Assembly: GCA_025526915.1 (NCBI GenBank)
Contig: JAHLKH010000056.1
Span: 1 to 64,000 of the forward strand
DNA from: Entophlyctis helioformis
Taxonomy: Eukaryota > Chytridiomycota > Chytridiomycetes > Chytridiales > Chytriomycetaceae
Length of the DNA stretch: 64,000 bases
Reading direction: 5' to 3'
Below are positions 56,898 to 64,000 of the stretch, one piece after another. The translations under genes and the position numbers were made by a program. Below the pieces are notes generated by a model. It was not told the DNA's origin. It saw only the letters and a list, made by a program, of their open reading frames with translations, and did not search any database. Within the stretch, counting starts at the first letter, position 1. Each line of letters starts with the position of its first letter.

Positions 56898-59259
56898 ATG
56901 ACCGCGCAGATCGGTGCGTGCGCCTGCGAGTGCCTGCGAGTGCCTGCGTGCTGTGCGACACCTGTTGTGCGGCGACGCCTGCCGTCGCATTCCCACGCCG
57001 TGCTGACACGCCGCTGCTCTCGCCCTGCTTGCCCGCCTGCTGCCCGCCTGCCCAGCCCTCCTCTCGGTCTCCGACAAGACCGGTCTTCTCGACCTTGCCA
57101 AGGCGCTCCACGCCTTCAACGTGCGCCTGATTGCCTCTGGCGGCACCTCCAAGGCCATCCGCGATGCCGGCCTTCCCGTCGAGTGCGTCCACCTGCCCAT
57201 CCACCCATGCATGCATGCACCCGTGCACCCGTGCCCAGCTGCCCTCCGCTGCCCTCTGCTGCCCGCTGTCCGCATGCCATCCTGCTTACCAACTGCCCAC
57301 GCTCGCTTGGTCACGTTTCGCCGCTTGAATTCAACCGTGCGGCACATGCTCGCACATGCCCGCCGATGCCGATGGATGCGATAGGGACGTGGCCGACATC
57401 ACCAAGGCTCCCGAGATGCTCGGCGGCCGTGTCAAGACCCTGCACCCCGCGGTGCACGGCGGCATCCTTGCCCGCGACATCCCCCAGGACAAGGCCGACA
57501 TGGCTGCCCGTGGCTACGACATGATCGACTTTGTCGTCTGCAACCTGTACCCCTTCCAGCAGACCGTTGCCAAGGCCGGCGTCACCATTCCCGAAGCCGT
57601 CGAGGAGGTTGACATTGGTGCGTGCCTTGTGCTCTGTCCGACACACACACACACTCCCTGTCTCGCGCTGTGATCTCACATACTCATACTCTCTCTCTCT
57701 CTCTGACCGCTTGGCCGTTAGGTGGTGTGACCCTGCTCCGTGCTGCCGCCAAGAACTTCGCTCGTGTCTCGATCATCTCCGACCCCAAGGACTACGCCGG
57801 CATCATTGCTGAGCTGGACGCCAGCTTCAAGGCCACTGGCCGCGCCACGCTGCCCGAGGAGCGCCGCAAGAGCCTCGCTCTCAAGGCATTCACCCACACG
57901 TCCGACTACGACACGGCCATCTCGGCCTACTTCCGCAAGGAGTTTGCCGGCAACGGCGACAGCCAGATGTTCCTTCGCTACGGCGCCAACCCCCACCAGA
58001 AGCCTGCCCAGGTCTACGTGACCGACAGCAAGCTTCCCTTCAAGGGTACGGTTGCCACTGCCGCTCCATCTTGTCTGCTGGAACATGTCAGATTGACGCG
58101 GTGTGCACAGTGCTTGCCGGCTCGCCCGGATACATCAACCTGCTCGATGCCCTCAACGCGTGGCCGCTCGTGAAGGAGCTCAAGCAGGCGCTTGGCCTCC
58201 CTGCTGCCGCCTCGTTCAAGCACGTGTCGCCTGCCGGTGCTGCCGTCGGTCTGCCTCTGTCCGACACCGAGAAGAAGGTGTACTTTGTCGACGACATTGC
58301 AAACCTGTCGCCGCTCGCCACGGCCTACGCGCGTGCCCGCGGTGCCGACCGCATGTCGTCGTTTGGCGACTGGATTGCGCTCTCGGACATTGTCGATGTG
58401 CCCACTGCCAAGATCATCTCGCGCGAGGTGTCTGACGGTGTCATTGCTCCTGGCTACGAGCCCGCTGCCCTCGACATCCTCATGAAGAAGAAGGGCGGCA
58501 AGTACACGGTGCTGCAGATCGACCCCGCGTTCGAGCCTGCGCCGATCGAGCGCCGCACGGTCTACGGTCTCACGCTCGAGCAGCGCCGCAACGATCTTGT
58601 CATTGATGCCTCGATCTTCAAGAACGTCGTCACCAAGAAGAAGACCGCCGTCTCGGAGGCTGCGCTGCGCGACCTCATTGTCGCCACGATTGCGCTCAAG
58701 TACACCCAGTCCAACTCGGTCTGCTACGCCAAGAACGGCCAGGTGGTTGGCATTGGTGCCGGCCAGCAGTCCCGCATCCACTGGTAGGCACATCTCTGGG
58801 GTGATGCGACGGAATCTCGCGACTGACTGGCTGAGCGACATCGCACGCAGCACTCGCCTTGCTGGCGAAAAGGCAGACAACTGGTGGCTCCGCCACCACC
58901 CCAACGTGCTCGGCTTCAAGTTCAAGAAGGAGGTCAAGCGCGCTGAGCGTGCCAACGCCATTGACCAGTACGTCTCGGACATGATCGACAACGAGGCCGA
59001 GTTCAATGCGCTCTTTGAGGAGGTGCCGGCGCCCTTCTCTGCCGAGGCCAAGCGTGCCTGGAAGAAGGAGATGGACGGCCTGGTCGTGTCGTCGGACGCC
59101 TTCTTCCCCTTCTCGGACAACGTGCAGCGTGTGTCGCAGTCGGGCGTCAAGTTTGTCGCTGCTCCCAGCGGCTCGGTCAACGACGGCCTCGTTGTCTCTG
59201 AAGCCGACGCTCGCGGCATTGGATACGTCTTCACCGAATGGCGTCTCTTCCACCACTAG
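56898..59259 (+). CDS. ATIC: Bifunctional AICAR transformylase/IMP cyclohydrolase (PurH)
   Basis: Six exons (56898-56913, 57056-57182, 57385-57617, 57722-58045, 58111-58783, 58851-59259) give 593 aa, the usual ATIC length. The 16-nt first exon joins to read [20 protein letters not shown]. The cyclohydrolase domain shows [29 protein letters not shown] and [10 protein letters not shown]. The transformylase domain shows [50 protein letters not shown] and [17 protein letters not shown]. The catalytic Lys-His of KHVSPAGA is present and the Cys in RIHC is rebuilt across intron 5. It performs the last two steps of de novo IMP synthesis in the cytosol. No frame problems. Confidence 0.97.
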
Positions 59260-59768
59260 GCAGGGCAGCCGTCTGTCTGTTGCTCTGTGCTCAATGAAGC
59301 CTGTGTTGTCGTTGCAGAACCGCATGGATGCGGCAAAGGAAGAGAGAGAAAAAAAAACTGACCGACCGACAGGCAGCGAGAACAAGGCAAGACTGAGGGG
59401 AGGAGGTGTGGGAGATGTGCGAGGGATATAATAGGGGGCCGGTGGCGAGCACCGTACGGACCCCTTCAGAGTCCCTCAATAGCTCGCAGGTGTTATGGAA
59501 CCAGTGCGGCCTGGAGACAGACGCCGCCCAGGATAAAAGACACCCTTATAGTATTTTGTAATGATATTAGGTACAGCGGTGTGCAAGCGTAAGTAATTAC
59601 GATTTGCTAATCAACCACTTCTAAGGGAAAGGAAAAGAGTGCAGAGGCCGCTGGGCTCTTTATACTTCCCGCAAGCATCCAGTCACGTGATATCACATGA
59701 TGCCTTGCTGCGCACGGTCAGCGTAACGCTGAGCTTGACCTCGGTTGGCGACTCCAACGACACCAGTT
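59260..59768. other. Intergenic, upstream of thiamine pyrophosphokinase
   Basis: About 510 bp, AT-richer than its surroundings. It contains an A-run near 59350, a TTTATAC box near 59658-59664 and an E-box CACGTG at 59684-59689, about 80 bp before the start codon. The hairpin-rich stretch at 59440-59540 does not fold as a tRNA. No gene seen. Confidence 0.5.
59684..59689. promoter_or_regulatory. CACGTG E-box upstream of thiamine pyrophosphokinase
   Basis: A palindromic bHLH-type site lies 80 bp upstream of the ATG at 59769 and 20 bp after a TATA-like element. Factor and function are not known from sequence. Confidence 0.35.
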
Positions 59769-61006
59769 ATGGGTCAAGAGTGGCGTGTGTACGACTTTTT
59801 CGCAAGCGAGCAGCTGGCAGAGAACGCTCAGCAGCGGGCGCTCCTGGTGCTCAACCAGCCGCTGTGCAACCTGGCCCTGCTCAAGACCATCTGGGACAAT
59901 GGTACGGCTTCGGCTGGATGGCTTGAATCCAACGAATTGGCTGGCATGATGGCTGACTGACTGTCTGACTGACTGTCTGTCCGGCTGGCTGGCGGTGCTG
60001 GACCGGCGTGCAGTCTCGATCCGCATCTGTGCTGATGGCGGAGCAAACAGACTCTACGACTCTCTTGGTTCTGACGAGCTGCGCAGCAAGTACGTCTGGC
60101 TTGCCTGATATCTGTGGACGGCATCTGATGCGCCACCGACACTCTCTTCTCGCAGGATGCTGCCAGATGCCATCCGCGGCGATCTCGACTCGCTCCGCGC
60201 CGATGTCCGCCAGTTCTACGAGTCAAAGGTTGGTCTGCGTCATCCGCCAAGCCGCGCGAGCCGTCGCCATCTGTCTGACTTGCCCTCACACGGCAGTCTT
60301 GCAAACGACCGATGCTTTCTCGCATGCCTCTGACCGAGATGTGAATCTGACGGCTGGCGATCGCTGACTGACTCGTCTGTCATGCACGCAGGGCATCGCA
60401 GTCCAGAAAGACCCGAGCCAGGACACGACCGACTTTCAAAAGTGCTTAGAGTATCTCGTGCAGAGAGAGCAGGCGGAGGGGTCCGCGGCGCTAAAGGATC
60501 TGCTTGTTCTTGGCGCAACCAGCGGCCGGCTCGACCAGACGCTCGCGAGCATCGCCACGCTGTTCAAGATCGAAAAGACCCGTCGCACATACCTCGTCTC
60601 CAACGACTCGATCTGCTGGCTGCTGCTGCCCACCGGATCCGACCTGTCACGCAATGCCCACCAGATCTTTGTGCGCAAGGGATTCGAAGGCCCGTGCTGC
60701 GGCGTCGTGTCTCTTGGCTACGACGCCCACTGTGTCACGACCGGCCTCAAATGGAACCTGCGTAAGCATGATTGCCGCTCCCGTCTGTCCAACCAACCAG
60801 TGCACGACACTGACAATGCCCACATACGCTCTGCTGTAGATGCCGGCATGACGCTCAACTTTGACAAGCTCGTGTCGACCTCGAACGCGTTTGGCGACGA
60901 TGCTGCCACGGCGGTCGAGTCTGTGTCTGGCAGTGCCGAGTACCTGCGCGTCACGGTCGCCAACGACCAGCCCGTGCTGTGGACAGTTGAAGTCAACCTG
61001 CACTGA
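59769..61006 (+). CDS. THI80: Thiamine pyrophosphokinase
   Basis: Five exons (59769-59901, 60014-60089, 60157-60228, 60392-60761, 60840-61006) with consistent phases. Motifs in order: ALLVLNQPL, ICADGGANRLYD, MLPDAIRGDLDSLR, DPSQDTTDFQKCLEYL, LGATSGRLDQTLASI and a C-terminal LVSTSNAF. The DGGAN and GDLDS motifs bind ATP and Mg, and QDTTDFxKC is diagnostic of eukaryotic TPK. It transfers pyrophosphate from ATP to thiamine to make TPP. The ATG at 59769 is chosen because upstream in-frame codons have no ATG. The first intron has CTGACTGT-type repeats. Confidence 0.93.
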
Positions 61007-61071
61007 GTGCACTCACGCCATTGCTTGCTTTGCATTGCAATCAAACACCGTTTGCAAAACAGCCAGTCACG

Positions 61072-61220
61072 AATGAACGCGCGCGTCAAACGGCGCGCTG
61101 TAGGGTAAGGGTACCTGTGGGATTTGCCAACGAGCCTATGCCATCACTGGTGGGGCATGCTATGCGAGCATTTGGAATGAAGCTTTCTTATCCATCAAAA
61201 AAAAAATGAACGCGCGCGTC
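61072..61220 (+). mobile_element. Short retroposed insertion with poly(A) and target-site duplication
   Basis: A 16-bp direct repeat (AATGAACGCGCGCGTC at 61072-61087 and 61205-61220) flanks about 117 bp that ends in ten A residues. This is the signature of target-primed retroposition. The insert has no ORF and no clear Pol III A or B box, so the source RNA is unknown. It sits about 70 bp after the thiamine pyrophosphokinase stop. Confidence 0.7.
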
Positions 61221-61631
61221 CCTAGCTCCATCCGTCCGCAGGTCGTCTGCAAGTCACGATTCCCACTCTGTTGGTCCCAATGTGATGTGAACACTAACCA
61301 AGATTACTGTATCACATAGTCTAAAAACTGATGTTAGACCCTCACGTCCGCACCGCCACACGCGTCTTGGTGCACAGGCTGCTTGGCTTGTGAGTCACAC
61401 CCGGCACAGCCACCTTCTAGAATTCCATCGAACTCTGGCCAGCCCGCGAGCTGAGGAACACCACAGAACCTTGAACCGCAGTGCCACTCCCTCTCCAGCT
61501 ATAAATAGCCCTGCTCTCTCTTCTGCTGAATGAACTCCAGATCTGATCCCACCAGCTAGTCGCCTACGCCCCTTGCCCGGTCTGCCTCTCCCCTGTGGTC
61601 GATCTTGCGTCCAACACTGACAAGGAGGGAA
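61221..61631. other. Intergenic, 5' of tRNA-His
   Basis: No gene seen. A TATAAATA box at about 61500-61507 lies 130 bp upstream of the tRNA; its target is unclear. Confidence 0.4.
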
Positions 61632-61702
61632 GCAGGGGTAGTATAGTGGTAGTACGTCACGTTGTGGCCGTGTTGGCGGCGGTTCGATTCCGCCCCTCTG
61701 CA
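61632..61702 (+). tRNA. tRNA-His(GTG): tRNA-His (anticodon GTG)
   Basis: A 71-nt cloverleaf: acceptor stem GCAGGGG pairing with CCTCTGC (one G-U), D-arm region TAGTATAGTGGTAGTAC containing box A, anticodon loop TTGTGGC with GTG at 34-36, T-arm GGCGG-TTCGATT-CCGCC containing box B, and discriminator A73. CCA is not encoded, as expected for a eukaryotic nuclear gene. A73 fits cytosolic tRNA-His, to which Thg1 adds G-1. A short T run shortly after (61707-61710, then 61718-61722) can terminate Pol III. Confidence 0.93.
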
Positions 61703-62581
61703 GCACCTTTTGCCTCATTTTTGCTCGGTGCCATCCATCCAGTCGGTCGATGCGTATGCTGCCCTCGTGCGAGCGGCGCTCGTCTTTTTGCTGGATACGC
61801 ATTGACCGTGAGCTCTCGTGAGCATGCCTTTGCCGTGACACCACCTAGGAGCCACAAAAACACCAGCCATTGATCAGATCTGGCTCAACTCGTTTGCCTT
61901 CAGCATCCTTGATGGCATCCCCCAGATCTCAATCCCCCTCATCGAGTGTGCCATTGATGAGCATGCTGAACAAGTGCCAGATCTGCGGTCTGCACCTTGC
62001 CTGTTGCGGACATCACAGAGTCTTGGCTCTGTGGTGACCAGCAGCAAGTCAATGCACCTGGAGGCGTGCGTCCACTCGCCTCGCGAATGTGCGCGTTTCT
62101 TCAGGCGGCCCAGCCCATGGTGTGTTCCAGCGTACTTTATGGATACATCACCGTGGACGTGTCGGACCAGGGGGATGACATAACTGAGGGATCTACGCAC
62201 GGCCTTAAGCTCGAAAGGGTATGGCATCTAGTGTCTTGGGGACTGGGAATCTTCTTGGAATGAACTTTGGCATCGCCTAAAAAGTCTGCACCTTGCCACC
62301 ATTCTTGTTTTGCTCTGTGGATCGCCTGCTGCATACACTGCTGCAACTGCACGTGGATATCAGGCTGGAAGAGAGAGAGAGAGGAAGCAGAGTTGAAGCT
62401 GTTTGGATACTCCCATTATAGCCATGTATTGTGTTGATGCCGTGATAGTGTGCACGAAGGCAGGTAACAAAGCTATCCTATTCGGCATGATCAACTCCAT
62501 CAGAAGTGGCACGCTTCATCCTGTGGTGCGCTCAAAGGTTTGGCTTGCTGCCCACACCAGGCACATGTTCTTTTCGACCAC
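61703..62581. other. Unassigned region
   Basis: Contains ORFs of about 100 aa on both strands with no recognisable domain and codon usage unlike the genes to the left. Proximity to a LINE and a disrupted ORF suggests decayed mobile-element DNA, but no diagnostic motif supports this. A GAGAGAGA run lies near 62372-62382. Confidence 0.4.
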
Positions 62582-63532
62582 CTATTGCACACTGTCAGTG
62601 TATGTGTGGACTTGTAGATGGCCGTGCGGACTCCATCGACACGCAGGCATACCTTTGCAGTCTTTGTCAGAGCAATACTTGCACGACTTGGCTTGCCGTT
62701 TGGGTTTTTGAGCCCCTGGCGCTGGAGCGTCTGCCTGCGTCTTGCCCTGAGAGGTGCTTTTTTGCACTCACTGCCTTTGGGGCGACAGGAGCTGTCTTGG
62801 CTGGGATCTGTGGTGTCTTCTGAGCTGGAAGAATCGCACTCTCAAGAGGGGGGACGACTATTGTACGCGTTGCAGACGGAGGCCGAGGCAAGAGGGACGC
62901 AGCGGTCTGATGGCTTGGGTATGGATCGGCGGGGATGCCAACGTCGTGCGCTGCTGGTTTCCGTTGACTGGCTTGGTGGAAGAGTGCCCCACAGGCGGTG
63001 CGACTTGGATGCGCGAAGGGGCTGCTGCAACAACCGCTGCTGCTGATGGACGTGGAATGCCGCGCTTTGCAGTCGAAGTGGTTGCAGATGCTGCTGCTGC
63101 TATTGCTATTGCAGATGCAGATGCAGATGCAGACGCAGACGCAGGTGCAGACGCCGGTACTGTTGCTGCTTCTGTTGACGGCTTTGGACTTGGTGATGGT
63201 GCAGATGCAGCTGCTGGTGCTGCTGGCGGCTCTGCAGTCGTCGTCGGCGTTGCTGTCTTGCCTCGCTTGGTTGCTGCTGTCTTGGGTCGCTTGGCTGGCT
63301 GGTCTGGCCTGACGTCTTGGCTGCCGCTCTCTCCAACGGCCGTGTCGGCTTCAGCACGCACATTGTCGGTGCTGTCCAGAGCGTCCGGCCGCTCGGCCGT
63401 GCCCTTCGGACGGCTCTTCACACGGCGCACATGCCTGTCGCTGTCTGCTGCTGCTTCTGCTTCTTTGTCTGCCGTCCGCCGCCTCAACTGCATCGTCACA
63501 GCCGCCTGCTCGCTTTGTGGTTTTCGCGGCAA
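62582..63532 (-). pseudogene. Basic low-complexity ORF with a Cys-rich knuckle, frame-disrupted
   Basis: On the minus strand a 224-aa ORF (from 63532) is Lys/Arg/Ala/Pro-rich, with an ASASASASA tract from a GCAGAT hexamer repeat. Coding-like sequence continues in two other frames (PPLESAILPAQKTPQIPAK, then KKSTSQGKTQADAPAPGAQ) and ends with SCKYCSDKDCKGMPACRW, a possible zinc knuckle. Composition fits a gag-like or nucleic-acid-binding protein. Family unknown; two frame changes suggest decay or indels. Confidence 0.35.
63109..63160. repeat. GCAGAT/GCAGAC hexamer repeat
   Basis: Imperfect tandem hexamers (GCAGAT, then GCAGAC), which on the minus strand encode alternating Ala-Ser. Confidence 0.8.
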
Positions 63533-64000
63533 GATCCACTCGACGCGATCGCGGCCATCTGCTGCATTCGAAAGACGCCACTGACAAGGCGGTCGAGGCA
63601 GACGCAGAGGCAGCCAAGGCAGCCAAGCGAGAGGCCAATGAGATTTGCCGTGCTGGAAGCAGACGCATCAGGCGGCTTCGAGCTCGACGGTTGGATCAAC
63701 AAATGTGGAGAGCCGCAGCCACCACCTGAACCACCGACTTGCTGTTTTGTTGGAACGACCTGGCAACAGCCATCTCCGAGATGAGTGGACGCAAGGCATC
63801 CGACGACGGCATCCCTGCGTCGTTCTACAAGGCGTTCGATGCAAAGATCCCGCCGGAGCTCCAGCGCCAGCGATCGGCAGCAGCCGGCGTCTCGGGAGCA
63901 GCACAGTGGCTGATGAGTGTGTGCAGCGCCATCTTCGAGGACGCAGTCATTCCAAAGACATGGCAGTCGGCGTTCATCGTCTCGCTGCCAAAGAAGGGCG
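63517..64000 (+). mobile_element. Non-LTR retrotransposon (LINE), start of reverse transcriptase, runs off the window
   Basis: In one plus-strand frame, helical basic sequence (AKAAKREANEICRAGSRRIR) leads, past an in-frame TGA at 63727-63729, into LATAISEMSGRKASDDGIP, then FYKAF, WLMSVCSAIFEDAVIPKTWQ and SAFIVSLPKKG. That is the opening block of LINE reverse transcriptases (K-x-x-G-x-D-G-I-P ... P-x-x-W-x-x-A-x-I-V-x-L-x-K-K-G). The in-frame stop implies a dead or mis-sequenced copy. The endonuclease domain is not visible upstream, so the element may be 5'-truncated. Confidence 0.8.

Noticed and set aside
59440..59540. Hairpin-rich segment considered as a second tRNA or small RNA
   Set aside because: No box A/B pair and no cloverleaf could be folded by eye.
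62858..63532. Interpretation as LINE ORF1 belonging to the element at the right edge
   Set aside because: It is on the opposite strand to the reverse transcriptase, so it cannot be ORF1 of the same element.

Overview
The window is nuclear DNA from a GC-rich, intron-bearing eukaryote, most likely an early-diverging (chytrid-like, zoosporic) fungus. The gene set points that way: a Pho89-type phosphate permease, CBM21 and CBM48 glycogen-binding proteins, a SPIN90/Ldb17-type Arp2/3 regulator, a YIPF Golgi protein, an ATIC purine enzyme, a gephyrin-type molybdenum-cofactor fusion and a thiamine pyrophosphokinase. TKL-type kinase, paraoxonase and LRR genes also occur, which are uncommon in Dikarya. 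Introns are short (mostly 45-220 nt), GT-AG with a few GC-AG, and usually carry a CTGAC branch-point-like motif. Species cannot be named from sequence alone.

Left part (1-23 kb): a broken ABCC transporter abutting a truncated Ty3/gypsy fragment; an SH3/CBM48 membrane protein; a pseudokinase-LRR protein with about one LRR per exon; a frame-broken PHO89-like permease; a large GT14-GT77 glycosyltransferase fusion; a TLC-like membrane protein; a paraoxonase-like lactonase; and a VTT-domain (Tvp38/TMEM64) membrane protein.

Central part (23-39.5 kb): two tandem units of about 8.6 and 7.7 kb, both derived from the 3' end of the VTT gene. Each holds a 5'-truncated chromovirus-type gypsy element (3' LTR and integrase), a degenerate minus-strand coding remnant, a cell-surface LRR gene (LRRNT, LRRs, Cys-rich cap, Thr-rich stalk, GPI-like tail), a spacer and a copy of the VTT tail. 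The two LRR genes are an exon-level patchwork of identical and diverged cassettes, and copy A carries a five-exon cassette that B lacks. Their architecture resembles variable lymphocyte receptors, probably by convergence. This is the most unusual system in the window.

Right part (40-64 kb): a CBM21 glycogen-targeting protein, a gephyrin-type fusion, and four tandem minus-strand paralogs of an unrecognised 7-TM protein that share one intron position. Then come a SPIN90/Ldb17-like gene, a small MED11-like gene, a YIPF gene divergent from ATIC across 51 bp, a thiamine pyrophosphokinase, a short retroposed element with target-site duplication, a tRNA-His, a disrupted zinc-knuckle ORF, and the start of a LINE-type reverse transcriptase running off the right edge.

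Several conserved genes, mostly in the first 14 kb, need single-base corrections to read through. These are either residual assembly indels or real pseudogenisation and should be settled with raw reads.
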